Shown: positions 42,021-51,240 of the stretch, one piece after another
How positions within the stretch are numbered: position 1 is the stretch's first letter
Layout: the number at the start of each line of letters is the position of its first letter
From: G963664585 sp963664585
GTDB taxonomy: Bacteria; Bacillota; Clostridia; Oscillospirales; Ruminococcaceae
Assembly (NCBI GenBank): GCA_963664585.2
Contig: CAXXEO010000015.1
Coordinates: forward strand, 120,347-184,346
Reading direction: 5' to 3'
Length of the DNA stretch: 64,000 nt
Position numbers and translations under genes: made by a program
Notes under the pieces: generated by a model
Database searches by the model: none
What the model was told of the DNA's origin: nothing
Seen by the model: the letters and a program-made list of their open reading frames with translations, nothing else

Positions 42021-43031
42021 TCAACCTGCATTGGACAGCCTGACCAGCTCTTCAAGCTGTTTTAAGGCCTTTTTACTATCGATCAGTTCCGCTGCCATTT
42101 TGACGCATTCGCGCAGGGTAATGTTGTTGTAGGACATATATAAACACACAGCAGCGTTTAAAAGCACGATGTCCCGCTTAGGGCCTTTTTCACCTTCCAA
42201 GATTTTGCGTGCAATCTCAGCGTTTTCCTTCGGATCGCCTCCCACCAGATCTTTAGGGCGGCAAATTTCAAAGCCGAACTGGCGAGGATCGAGAAAAAAG
42301 CTGTTAAGCTTACCCTCATTTACCTCACAGATGGTTGAGGAACCACAGAGCGATACTTCATCGAGGCCGTCATGACCGTGGACAACCATTGCCCTTTTCA
42401 CACCGAGATTCGCCAGAACCTGAGCAAGCGGTTCTACCAGCGTTTCATCATATACCCCCAAAAGCTGAAGATTAGCCCCGGCTGGATTGGCCAGAGGGCC
42501 AAGTATGTTGAAAATTGTACGAACCCCCAGTTCACGCCGTACCGGACCTGCATATTTCATGGAAGCGTGATAAATCGGGGCAAACATAAAACACATGCCA
42601 ATTTCTTTTAAAATCCTCGCGCTCTCCCCCGCTGTCAGGTCGATTTTGACACCCAGCGCCTCCAAAACATCGGCGCTTCCGCACTTGCTGGAAACACTGC
42701 GGTTCCCATGCTTCGCTACAGGGATGCCCGCCGCAGAGATCACAAAGGCAGAAACGGTGGATATATTAAAGGTATAGGCCTCATCTCCCCCGGTTCCGAC
42801 AATGTCGAGGACGTCCCCCTCATGGGTGAGTGTAGTACAGTGCTTTCGCATCACCATCGCGCAGGCGGTAATCTCTTCAATACTTTCGCCCTTCATTCTC
42901 ATCCCAGTCAGAAAAGCAGCTATCTGCGCTTGCGTAGCTTCACCCCGCATAATTTCGTCCATGACCGCTTTGGCAGTTTCCAAGGAAAGGTCTTCTCGGC
43001 TCATCAGTCTGTAGATCGCTTCCTTAATCAT
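42021..43031 (-). CDS. trpD: Anthranilate phosphoribosyltransferase
   Basis: Protein of 336 aa that transfers the phosphoribosyl group of PRPP to anthranilate. Motifs are DIVGTGGDEAYTFNIST (about residues 75-91), KHGNRSVSSKCGSADVLEAL (about 103-122), FAPIYHASMKY (about 149-159) and VVHGHDGLDEVSL (about 213-225). ATG 43031 is preceded by GGCGGTG 6 nt upstream and overlaps the end of the restored trpG frame. It is intact, unlike trpG and trpE just upstream. Confidence 0.94.
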   Translation of the reverse strand: MIKEAIYRLMSREDLSLETAKAVMDEIMRGEATQAQIAAFLTGMRMKGESIEEITACAMVMRKHCTTLTHEGDVLDIVGTGGDEAYTFNISTVSAFVISAAGIPVAKHGNRSVSSKCGSADVLEALGVKIDLTAGESARILKEIGMCFMFAPIYHASMKYAGPVRRELGVRTIFNILGPLANPAGANLQLLGVYDETLVEPLAQVLANLGVKRAMVVHGHDGLDEVSLCGSSTICEVNEGKLNSFFLDPRQFGFEICRPKDLVGGDPKENAEIARKILEGEKGPKRDIVLLNAAVCLYMSYNNITLRECVKMAAELIDSKKALKQLEELVRLSNAG

Positions 43032-43609
43032 TTTTTTCACCGCCAATCCGTAAAAAGTTCTGCATAATTACTGCGCCATGAGGAGTCAAAATGGACTCAG
43101 GATGAAATTGGAGGCCGTAGATTTCATAATCCCTGTGTTTAACTGCCATTACTTCTCCACTGTCATCCTCGCCTATCACAAGCAGCTCATCGGGCAGAGA
43201 GTCGCGTCTGGCGATCAGGGAATGATACCGGGGCCGCAGTAATCAGCGGCGGAAGGCCCTTAAAGAGCGCACTTCCGTTGGCAATGTGGATACCACTCTG
43301 CTTGCCATGCATCAGCTGCTTCGCATGGGTGATTGTGGCACCGAAAGCTTCACAGATTGCCTGATGGCCCAGACAAACCCCTAAAATGGAAGCTTTATCT
43401 TTCATTTTTAGGATGACTTGCTCACAGGCACCAGCCTCTGCAGGGAAACCGGGGCCGGGAGAAATGATGATGTGGGAGGGATGTAAGCTTTCAATTTCTT
43501 CCACGGTCAGTTCGTCATTTCGCACTACTTTGATATCACCCCGGATACTGCCCGCAAGCTGCACCAGATTATAGGAAAAACTGTCGTAATTATCAATTAA
43601 CAAAATCAT
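43024..43609 (-). pseudogene. trpG: Anthranilate synthase glutaminase subunit, frameshifted
   Basis: A class I glutamine amidotransferase of ~195 aa would be encoded, but one extra C in the run GCGGCCCCGG (about 43233-43236) shifts the frame after residue ~123. The N-terminal 123 residues are perfect: NYDSFSYNLVQ, the oxyanion loop SPGPGFP and the nucleophile loop GVCLGHQAICEAFG. In the other frame the C-terminal part continues as RYHSLIARRDSLPDELL, with the catalytic QFHPESIL, and ends overlapping the trpD start. The direct product would end at 43187 and lack the catalytic His-Glu pair. All else is conserved, so this is a very recent change or a base-calling error. Confidence 0.9.
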
Positions 43610-45077
43610 TCGTCATCCACCTCACTTGCTTTCATAATTGCGTTTATAACCGCTTTTGCCTTGTTTTCGGACTCTTCATATTCCATTTCAGGAACGCTGT
43701 CAGCCACAATACCGCCGCCAGCTTGCACTGTCACCTTTCCATGGCGCTTAACCGCCATCCGTTATGGCAATGCAAGTGTCCATATTGCCGGAAAAGTCCA
43801 TATAGCCAAGTGCGCCGCCATAGATGCCCCTCGGCTCAGGTTCGAGTTCCTCAATAATTTCACAGGCGCGAATTTTGGGTGCCCCTGAAAGGGTTTCCGG
43901 CGGGAAGGATTGCCTCTATGGCCGTGCAAGCGTCGTAATTTTGTTTGATCGAGCCCCTCCACGACCGAGGCGATATGCATGATTTTGGAATATCGATGGA
44001 TCAGCTTATATTCAATGACATTCACCGAACCGTATTCTGAGATCTTACCGATATCGTTTCGTGCCAGATCAACCAGCATATTGTGTTCCGAAAGCTCTTT
44101 TTCATCTTGCAGAAGCTCGCGCTCGAGCGCATCATCCTCCTGTTTGGTTGTACCGCGCGGTCTTGAACCGGCAACAGGAAAAGTGGCAAGCCGGCCATCT
44201 TGCAGCCTGACCAGAGTTTCGGGCGAGGTGCTGATGATCTGTACATCATCTGTTTTCATGAAGACCATATAAGGTGATGGATTTGTGGTGCGCAGCACAC
44301 GATAGGCGTTGAGAAGACTGTCCATCATATGCGGTTTCAAAGCGCCGGGATAGAACCGCCTGAAAGATATCTCCGTTTTCTGATGTGCTCTTTGGTTTTC
44401 TCCACCATATTGCAATAGTGTTCTTTGGATACGTTACAAGAAAACACAGGTGTGCTGGTTGTTTGGAGTTTTTGCAAAGGAAGAGGATCTGTGATAAGCC
44501 TAACCATGCTTTCGATTTCAGCAATTGCCCGTCCATAATTCTCCATAACCCTGTCTGTTTTCATATTGACCACAATGCTGATCTTTTTGCTTTAGATGGT
44601 CATATGCAATCACTTTATCAAACAGCATCAGGTCAAAATCATTCAGCTCACTGCTTTTAAGTTTCAGTACTGGTTCTGCGTATTTTGATCATGGCATAGG
44701 AAAAATATCCGACTAGTCCTCCTGCAAAAGGTGGCATCCCCTCTAGCCTGGGGGCTTTATACTGTGATAAAAACTCTCTGACCACCTCCAGTGGTTTTTG
44801 CGTTAAAAGACTTTTTTTAACACCATTTTCAATCGTCACAGTACTGTCTTTACAGGTGATGGTGTGCAATCGGGGTTAAAACCCAAAAAGGAATATCTCC
44901 CCCATTTTTCTCCGCCTTCGATGCTTTCAAGCAAAAAAATACCTTTGACTCACTTGCGAAATTTTTCGCAAAAGAGTGATTGGCGTTACAAACGTCTGCA
45001 TAGATTTCCTTACAAATTGGAATCATACTACAGTCCTTTGCTAACGCCTCGATTTCATTGCAACTCGGTTTGATCAT
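43606..45077 (-). pseudogene. trpE: Anthranilate synthase large subunit, multiply frameshifted
   Basis: The full trpE sequence can be read only by changing frame about ten times. Pieces in order include PSCNEIEALAKDCSMI, YFLLESIEGGEKWGRYSF, APRLEGMPPFAGGLVGYFSY, GDIFQAVLSRRFE, SPYMVFMKTDD, VAGSRPRGTTKQEDD, VDLARNDIGK, APKIRACEIIEELEPEPRG and GGGIVADSVPEMEYEESE. Clear shifts occur near 44995, 44937, 44685, 44593, 44376, 44317, 43943, 43904 and 43760; nearly all are single extra bases, several in short homopolymers. Amino-acid identity between shifts is well preserved. As written the gene makes no functional enzyme. ATG 45077 has AGGTGA 6 nt upstream. Confidence 0.92.
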
Positions 45078-45146
45078 CGTAATCACCTATTTTTCATCAA
45101 AGATGGGATGAAAAATTCCTTTCTTTTATTTTTGATGGATAGGTAC

Positions 45147-45429
45147 AACAAAAAAGCCTTTGCCCCCATATAGGGACAAAAGCTTACTACTTCTGCGATA
45201 CCACCCAAATTGACGAAAAAATCGCCCACTCGTTTTGCATACCATCATATGCACCCTACTGATAACGGACAGGGTTCCCGTCAGTGCCTACTTTCCCACG
45301 ATTTCAGACTGCCCCTACACAAGTCCATTCGGAAAAATCTGTGCTGCCACATTTTCACCAGCTAGCGGCTCTCTGATACACCCGATATTTCTTACTTCTC
45401 TTGCTCAAAGGTTTATGCATATTTAATTG
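45147..45429 (-). promoter_or_regulatory. Tryptophan T-box leader
   Basis: On the minus strand, Stem I begins near 45400. The specifier loop reads GAATGGACTT with UGG (Trp) at 45327-45325. The T-box sequence AATTTGGGTGGTATCGCAG (about 45193-45213) can pair with uncharged tRNA-Trp. A terminator follows: stem GCTTTTGTCCC / GGGGGCAAAGGC then TTTTTTG (45147-45190). It controls the trp operon starting at 45077 by tRNA-dependent antitermination. Confidence 0.95.
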
Positions 45430-45434
45430 AACTG

Positions 45435-45463
45435 AGTATAAGCGATGGATTGTTTCTTGTCAA
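45435..45463 (-). promoter_or_regulatory. Sigma-A promoter of the trp operon
   Basis: Minus-strand TTGACA (45463-45458), 17-base spacer, TATACT (45440-45435), directly upstream of the T-box leader. Confidence 0.85.
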
Positions 45464-45765
45464 GTAGTCACATGCTATAATTGTCATTATATTATATTTC
45501 GTTAAAAGCGGACCACGAATTTGATCTTCGAATCGGCACACTCGAGCAGCAATGCTGCACACCAATATCGGACATTGTCATAAAATAAAGAGTTTGCTTT
45601 ATTACTAACTTGTGGGCATGCGTTTTTACTGCCGGGTTATTGCTGCTTATTTTAATAAATTTTATCTAAATCATTAAAAATAACACAAAAACTCGTCAAA
45701 TTATTAAAGCAAGTTATATAATTTGTTAATTTAATTTATCAAGTCTTAATAAACGCGTAATATAA

Positions 45766-45793
45766 TTGAATTTTGAAAAATTGGTGTTATAAT
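45766..45793 (+). promoter_or_regulatory. Probable promoter of the glycosyltransferase gene
   Basis: TTGAAT (45766-45771), 16-base spacer and TATAAT (45788-45793), about 100 bases before the gene in a very A/T-rich stretch. The remaining part of the 45464-45892 gap holds nothing I can identify. Confidence 0.55.
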
Positions 45794-45892
45794 ATCACAG
45801 AGTGCAGAAAATAAACACATAATTTTCACGTTAAAAATGTTCTTTGAGTATACAACGAATATTTCCTTGATATTAGCTATAGGAGGATAACT

Positions 45893-47158
45893 TTGTTATC
45901 GTTTATTGAGAATTTTAATCATATGATGTTCGTCTTTTTTACCATCATGTATTTTTATCAGATCGTTTACGTCCTAGTCGCACTAATTTTCCGCAAAAAC
46001 AGGCCCGTCTATCCCAATGTAAAAAAGCTACACAGATATGCCGTTGTAATCGCCGCCCGCAATGAAAGCGCGGTGATTGAAGGGCTGATTGCCAGCGTTA
46101 AAAAACAAAAATATCCGTCAAATCTGATTGATATTTTTGTGGTTGCTGATAACTGCTCTGACAATACAGCGGCAGTCGCAAGAGCTGCTGGTGCAATAGT
46201 TTATGAGCGGTTTAACAATCAGTTGGTTGGCAAGGGTCATGCACTTTCCTACATCCTCAACATTATCGAAAACTCATATGGAGACAAAGGCTACGAAGGC
46301 TTTTTTGTTTTTGATGCGGACAACCTTCTTGATGAAAACTATGTGTCTGAGATGAATAAGGTCTTTGATTGCGGCTATAAGGTTATTACAAGTTACCGCA
46401 ATTCTAAAAACTATAGTTCAAACTGGATTTCTGCGGGATATTCCCTATGGTTTCTACGGGAAGCAGAATATCTTAATAACCCAAGAATGCTACTCAAAAC
46501 CAGCTGTGCGATTTCGGGCACTGGCTTTTTAATCCATCGTGACATTGTCCGCAAAAATCATGGTTGGAAATACCATCTTCTCACAGAGGATATTGAGTTT
46601 TCCGTCGACAGCGTTATTCACGAAGAGGTTATTGGCTACTGTGGCACCGCGATCATTTATGACGAACAGCCTTGTACCTTTTCGCAGTCGTGGGATCAGA
46701 GGCTTCGCTGGTCCAAGGGCTTCTATCAAGTATTTGGGAAATATGGCGTTGATCTCGTTAAATCATTGTTTTGCAAAAAGAAAAACCGATTTGCCAGTTT
46801 CGATATGTTCATGACGATCATGCCAGCGCTGTTTATTTCTCTAACCAGTATTGCCGTAAACGGTCTATTTTTATTAATAGGTATTACGTATAATAGCGAA
46901 TTGATTCAGGTAAGCTTTGCCGCCTTAACCTTTTCGTTTGTTAACTTTTATATTTTCCTTTATGCAATCGGCTTGCTTACCACCATCACTGAGTGGAAAC
47001 ATATTTCATGCCGACCGTCATTGAAATTATTATACACGTTTTCATTTCCTATTTTTATCTTCACATACATACCCATTTCGATCGTTGCTCTTTTTAAGAA
47101 AGTGGAGTGGACACCCATACAGCATACCGTTGTGAAATCTCTCGAGCAGGTCCGTTGA
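45893..47158 (+). CDS. Membrane glycosyltransferase family 2 (processive type)
   Basis: Protein of 421 aa. An N-terminal membrane helix (about residues 10-33) is followed by a GT-A domain: VVIAARNESAVIEGLIASVK (about 51-70), VVADNCSDNTA (about 83-93), the metal-binding FVFDADNLLD (about 142-151), SGTGFLIH (about 206-213), LTEDIEFS (about 229-236) and the QRLRWSKGF motif (about 267-275). C-terminal membrane helices lie near 310-330, 340-365 and 385-410. The D-D-D-QxxRW set is typical of processive polysaccharide synthases such as cellulose or N-acetylglucosamine polymerases. It is a single-gene unit. The start is TTG 45893 with AGGAGG 16-18 nt upstream; a closer AGGATAA also fits. Confidence 0.85.
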   Translation: MLSFIENFNHMMFVFFTIMYFYQIVYVLVALIFRKNRPVYPNVKKLHRYAVVIAARNESAVIEGLIASVKKQKYPSNLIDIFVVADNCSDNTAAVARAAGAIVYERFNNQLVGKGHALSYILNIIENSYGDKGYEGFFVFDADNLLDENYVSEMNKVFDCGYKVITSYRNSKNYSSNWISAGYSLWFLREAEYLNNPRMLLKTSCAISGTGFLIHRDIVRKNHGWKYHLLTEDIEFSVDSVIHEEVIGYCGTAIIYDEQPCTFSQSWDQRLRWSKGFYQVFGKYGVDLVKSLFCKKKNRFASFDMFMTIMPALFISLTSIAVNGLFLLIGITYNSELIQVSFAALTFSFVNFYIFLYAIGLLTTITEWKHISCRPSLKLLYTFSFPIFIFTYIPISIVALFKKVEWTPIQHTVVKSLEQVR

Positions 47159-47199
47159 CGTTCTTTTGGGTATTCGCTTAATTGATATGATAAAAAATG

Positions 47200-47243
47200 A
47201 AAGCGCCCTTATCTGACAAGAGTCAGATAAGGGCGCTTTATTC
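47200..47243 (+). terminator. Terminator of the glycosyltransferase gene
   Basis: An 18-bp perfect stem AAAGCGCCCTTATCTGAC / GTCAGATAAGGGCGCTTT with loop AAGA and downstream ATTCTC. Strong bidirectional hairpin. Confidence 0.88.
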
Positions 47244-47260
47244 TCTTATCAAAAAACTGC

Positions 47261-47362
47261 AGTACAATGCAATATCTTAAACTTGTATATACCCCCGCCG
47301 AAGGCGGGGGTATATACAAGAACATTTAACCCACTGCCATAAAAGATTTGGATTTTACAAGG
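47261..47362 (+). repeat. Second repeat family (B), copy 1
   Basis: About 102 bases beginning AGTACAATGCAATATCTTAA, with a central hairpin CTTGTATATACCCCCGCC / GGCGGGGGTATATACAAG (loop GAA), then AACATTTAACCCACTGCCAT and ending TTTTACAAGG. It matches the reverse complement of 51241-51343 at roughly nine bases in ten. Confidence 0.85.
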
Positions 47363-47414
47363 TAATAGTACTAAAGCCTTAATAATATTTTCACTTTATG
47401 AACAGGTTCTCTTT

Positions 47415-47520
47415 TATAGCCAATTAACTTTAAACCTGGCTATATATAAAACGTCATTTTCTTCCCCCGCCTTCGGCGGGGGAAGAAATCACAAGCTTGT
47501 TTTCAAATTAATCAACTATA
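47415..47520 (+). repeat. 106-bp MITE-like repeat, copy 11
   Basis: Full plus-orientation copy, loop TTC, with small changes in the left arm (CTTTAAACCTGGC). Confidence 0.95.
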
Positions 47521-47606
47521 CTTCACCTATGATGTAAAAGAGAACTATTTCAACACTCTTTAGGATTTAAAAATTTCGCCTTTCGATTTACTCAATTTGG
47601 AGCCTG

Positions 47607-48717
47607 TCATATTAGCCGAAAGATGGAAAACGAGATTAAAAGAATTACAAGAAAATAAAGATTTATTGCTGTAAAGACGAGCATATAGCTGCCGGTTTGG
47701 GCGCCTTCGCTCTTGGTGTAGATTTTGAATGAGATTAGGCTGGCCAGTGACGCCACAAGTGTCCCAAGTCCCCCGATATTAGTACCCATTAAAAGCCCGG
47801 CACTGTTACTCGTAAAGGACGACAGCATAATCGCGGCGGGGACATTACTGATGATCTGGCTAATCAGCACCGACGCTATCATTTCATGACCAGTAATCAG
47901 AGCAGAGATCACTTGCTTAACAGAATCGATACTTCCGATATTGCCAACACAAAAATATAAAAGCAAAGAAATGTTGCAAGCAACCCATAGTCAACCCGTC
48001 TGAATACGGATTTATCCATCCAGATCATCGCTATGCAAACGGTGTGATAAGGCATACAACATAGTGAATCAGGCGAAAAACTGTCATCAAGGCAAAGCAA
48101 AAACAGCACACCATAGGCAAACAGGTACTTCTTATTGATTATTTCTATCGTTGATTGTTTAATGATATCAATGCTCTTTTCTTTTATCAATAATACCGAT
48201 CCTGAAACCAGCATAAGACTGAGAAGCCATGTGGGAAACATAGTTTTGATAAAAGCGAAAAATCCAAGATTGTAATACGAATAGAGATACAGATTCTGAG
48301 GATTACCCACAGGGGTCATCATGCTGCCAAGGTTAGCCGCAACTGTTTGCATCACGATCACGAAAAATCCGTGTTTTTTGCTCCGCAGCATGAAAAATTG
48401 AAATGGTTAGAGGTACAAACGTAATCAGCGCAACATCGTTGGTGATAAACATTGCAGTAAAAAAACACAGTAATATGAGAACCAATGCTAGTGATCGTTC
48501 TGTTTTCGCAATTTTCAGTAAATGATTTGAAAGAACATGAAAAGTGCCGATTTGTGAAAGCGCTGATACCACCGCCATCAGACAAAAAAGCAGTGCCAGC
48601 ACCCTAAAATCAATATACCCGGCATATGCCAAAGAGGGAGGTACATATACCATAGAGGCACCAGCAAAAGCAGCTACGATACATAGTACCGATTCGTTTT
48701 TAAAAAAATAAATCATT
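47607..48717 (-). pseudogene. SLC13/ArsB-like anion transporter, frameshifted
   Basis: A membrane transporter of ~370 aa read in three frames. First piece: MIYFFKNESVLCIVAAFAGA to FVPLTISIFHAAEQK. Second: HGFFVIVMQTVAANLGSMMT, PVGNPQNLYLYS to about FLCFYIF. Third: VGNIGSIDSVKQVISALITG, SNVPAAIMLSSFTSN and LLMGTNIGGLGTLVASLASL. Shifts lie near 48369 (extra A in a run of six) and near 47955. The paired TNDVALITFVPL and SNVPAAIMLSSF motifs fit the ion transporter superfamily with inverted repeats. The substrate is unknown. As written no full protein is made. No strong ribosome site is seen before ATG 48717. Confidence 0.75.
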
Positions 48718-48880
48718 TTTTTATCAATGTATATTACTACCTTTTCTAAAATTGTAATTAACAGGTTTTTATTATAGCACAAATAAGCACATTGTGGAGG
48801 GGCTGAAGGTATTTCTGCTTTCGTGAAAGTTGTGAGATAACACAATATTCAGGATCAGTATAGAAATATAATGGCGTATA

Positions 48881-48986
48881 TATAGTTGATTAACTTGAAA
48901 ACAAGCTTGTGATTTCTTCCCCCGCCGAAGGCGGGGGAAGAAAATGACGTTTTATATATAGCCAGTTTTTAAGTTAATTGGCTATA
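48881..48986 (-). repeat. 106-bp MITE-like repeat, copy 12
   Basis: Full minus-orientation copy near consensus, loop TTC on the element strand. Confidence 0.95.
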
Positions 48987-49272
48987 TAATAAGATTCGAC
49001 ACAAGAATGTTCATTGCCCCTATATATACATAATTTTGGAAATCAGAAGCATTTTTGTAATATTTTTGTCGATTAATCCATTGAGTAAATCAATTGTTGA
49101 GATGATAATTAGACACAAGAATGCTTGTCCCTCCTAAAAATGCGCAATTCTGCAACTCAGCAGCGAATATTGTAATATTCAGGTGGGATACTCCTCTTTG
49201 TATATCCGATTTTTGTTACAGTTGAAATAAAGACTTTTTTTGTGTTAAAATGAAATTAGATATTCGGTTTCT

Positions 49273-49355
49273 GGCTTGTGATTTCTTCCCTCGCCGAAGG
49301 CGGGGGAAGAAAATGACGTTTTATTTATAGCCAGTTTTTAAGCTAATTGGCTATA
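49273..49355 (-). repeat. 106-bp MITE-like repeat, truncated copy
   Basis: Minus orientation; the first ~24 bases (TATAGTTGATTAACTTGAAA and adjoining) are missing, the rest from GCTTGTGATTTC to GGCTATA is present. Loop TTC on the element strand. Confidence 0.9.
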
Positions 49356-49523
49356 ACTTATTTGTATTCGTGTCTGCTATACTGATTTTTAGATTTTATT
49401 CGAATGCACATCTGTTTTTGCCTACAAAGATGACCACACTGACATACTCTTCAAAGGGAAGCCATGAGATCCTTTTCTCCCCATTATTTGGTGCCGGCGT
49501 TTATCGGCGGAACGGAGTTCAAT

Positions 49524-50300
49524 ATGCTAAACGAGTTCTCAAGAACACAACTTCTTCTGGGGGCAGATGCAATGGGCAGAATCAAGAATTCCACTGTTGC
49601 AGTCTTCGGTATCGGAGGGGTTGGTTCTTATACGGTCGAAGCCCTTGCAAGAAGCGGCGTCGGTGGTCTTGCACTATTTGACGATGATACGGTTTGCCTA
49701 ACCAACATAAACAGACAACTCATCGCTACCCATAAGACGGTTGGTGAGAAAAAAGTAGAGGTTATGAAAGCACGTATACTTGACATCAATCCCGAATGTA
49801 ATGTTGTGGCCTATGCATGCTTCTATACTGCAGATAACGCCTGCCAGTTTGATCTGTCAAACTATTCTTATATTGTTGATGCCATTGATACAATTTCATC
49901 CAAACTCACTTTAATCGAGAAAGCAAAAGAAGCGGGTGTGCCGATTATTAGCTGTATGGGTGCGGGAAACAAACTTGATCCCACAAGATTTGAGGTATCC
50001 GACATTTATAAAACCTCAGTATGTCCGCTGGCTAAGGTCGTGCGGAGAGAGTTAAAGGTGCGAGGGATTGACTCACTTAAGGTTGTTTTTTCCAAAGAAG
50101 AGGTAATCACGCCTATAGATGATGAAGGCACCAGTTGTAAAAATAATTGTGTCTGTCCACCTGGCGCGGCAAAGACTTGCGTGACCCGACGCCAGGTGCC
50201 CGGGAGTATTTCTTTTGTACCTTCTGTGGCAGGGCTTATCCTAGCGTCAGAAGTTATCAAGGATATCATCCATCCGGGTGCAGGGAAAAACGAATACTAA
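49524..50300 (+). CDS. tcdA: tRNA threonylcarbamoyladenosine dehydratase (ThiF/E1-like)
   Basis: Protein of 258 aa of the E1-like ThiF superfamily. The ATP loop is VFGIGGVGSYTVEALARSGV (about residues 27-46), followed by DDDTVCLTNINRQL (about 52-65) and DAIDTISSKL (about 119-128). SCMGAGNKLDP (about 146-156) and the Cys-rich NNCVCPPGAAKTC region (about 211-223) fit TcdA/YgdL proteins. The enzyme cyclises the t6A base at tRNA position 37 to ct6A using ATP. ATG 49524 has GGAG 6 nt upstream; an in-frame ATG at 49464 lacks a site. It is flanked by 106-bp repeats on both sides. Confidence 0.88.
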   Translation: MLNEFSRTQLLLGADAMGRIKNSTVAVFGIGGVGSYTVEALARSGVGGLALFDDDTVCLTNINRQLIATHKTVGEKKVEVMKARILDINPECNVVAYACFYTADNACQFDLSNYSYIVDAIDTISSKLTLIEKAKEAGVPIISCMGAGNKLDPTRFEVSDIYKTSVCPLAKVVRRELKVRGIDSLKVVFSKEEVITPIDDEGTSCKNNCVCPPGAAKTCVTRRQVPGSISFVPSVAGLILASEVIKDIIHPGAGKNEY

Positions 50301-50304
50301 TCCT

Positions 50305-50341
50305 GTCTTTGTTTTCCCGCCCCGGCAAGCAAAACAGAGAC
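50305..50341. repeat. Short GTCTTTGTTTTCCCGCC-class hairpin after tcdA
   Basis: GTCTTTGTTTTCCCGCC / GGCAAGCAAAACAGAGAC, imperfect in the centre. It begins 4 bases after the tcdA stop. Confidence 0.55.
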
Positions 50342-50404
50342 AACAATACATCATACGAATGCTATTGGCAACATCTGAAGCTGATGCTACATTGGCTACA
50401 GGTT

Positions 50405-50510
50405 TATAGTTGATTATCTTGAAAACAAGCTCGTGATTTCTTCCCCCGCCTTCGGTGGGGGAAGAAAATGATGTTTTATATATAGCCAGTTTTTTAGTTA
50501 ATTGGCTATA
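50405..50510 (-). repeat. 106-bp MITE-like repeat, copy 13
   Basis: Full minus-orientation copy, loop GAA on the element strand, with TGATTATCTTG and TTTTTTAGTTAATTGG variants. It ends only 49 bases before the TetR start codon. Confidence 0.94.
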
Positions 50511-50559
50511 CATATGGGAGCCAAACAGCATCATGAATGGAAGGACAAGGAGGCGTGCC

Positions 50560-51123
50560 ATGTCGGATTCCAATATAACCAAGCAGGCTCTGGCCAATGC
50601 TTTAAAAGCACTCATGTTGAAAAAAACATTAAATAAAATATCAGTTGGTGATATTGTTAACGAGTGCAAGCTAACCAGACAAACCTTCTATTATCATTTT
50701 AAAGACAAATATGACCTGATGAATTGGATTTACTATACAGAAACCGCGCGATTTATGGATAGCTATCATACGATTGAAAATTGGACAGATGGTCTAGTGG
50801 AATTATGTTATTATATGCAAGAAAATAAATCGTTTTTTTCGAATGCGCTTAAAACAGTTGGACAAAACTCTTTCCCTGAGTATCTACAAAACTATATTCA
50901 TGACATTACTTTGTCCGTGGTTGATAAGATGAAGGGCGATAAGGAAATAGACAGCAAGGAATGGGCATTTATTGTTGATTTTTGCTCCATTGCATTTGTG
51001 GGTTCTATTGTCAGATGGTCAAAAAACGGTATGCTGGAGGACCCGAAAGATTATATCACGCAAATGAAAAAATTAGTCGACGGAAGCATGCTTCAAAAGT
51101 TGTATGCTCCTGATTTGCAATAA
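50560..51123 (+). CDS. TetR/AcrR family transcriptional regulator (dihydroxyacetone-kinase-regulator-like)
   Basis: Protein of 187 aa. The N-terminal helix-turn-helix region reads ITKQALANALKALMLKKTLN then ISVGDIVNECKLTRQTFYYH (about residues 25-44) and FKDKYDLMNWIYYTE. The VGDIV...TRQTFYYHFKDKYDL pattern resembles the DhaS/TetR_C_7 group. The C-terminal helical part would bind a ligand, unknown here. ATG 50560 has AAGGAGG 7 nt upstream; the open frame continues into the adjacent repeat to 50455 but that is not used. No promoter is visible in the 49 bases after the repeat, so transcription may start inside or before the repeat. Confidence 0.85.
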   Translation: MSDSNITKQALANALKALMLKKTLNKISVGDIVNECKLTRQTFYYHFKDKYDLMNWIYYTETARFMDSYHTIENWTDGLVELCYYMQENKSFFSNALKTVGQNSFPEYLQNYIHDITLSVVDKMKGDKEIDSKEWAFIVDFCSIAFVGSIVRWSKNGMLEDPKDYITQMKKLVDGSMLQKLYAPDLQ

Positions 51124-51131
51124 GCAAGTAC

Positions 51132-51237
51132 TATAGTTGATTAACTTTTAAACAAGCTTGTGATTTCTTCCCCCGCCGAAGGCGGAGGAAGAAAATGACG
51201 TTTTATATATAGCCAGTTTTTAAGTTAATTGGCTATA
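51132..51237 (-). repeat. 106-bp MITE-like repeat, copy 14
   Basis: Full minus-orientation copy, loop TTC on the element strand; CTTTTAAACAAGC variant in the right arm. Starts 8 bases after the TetR stop. Confidence 0.95.
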
Positions 51238-51240
51238 GTG

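Larger units (their letters stand above)
48846..49523. other. Repeat-rich gap upstream of tcdA
   Basis: Holds a full 106-bp repeat (48881-48986), a degenerate direct repeat (about 48995-49062 and 49109-49175, both with GACACAAGAATG near the start and TTGTAATATT at the end) and a truncated 106-bp repeat (49273-49355). A 103-codon plus frame from 49370 is a shadow upstream of tcdA. Confidence 0.6.

Noticed and set aside
45235..45426. 63-codon plus-strand frame
   Set aside because: It is the complement of the trp T-box leader.
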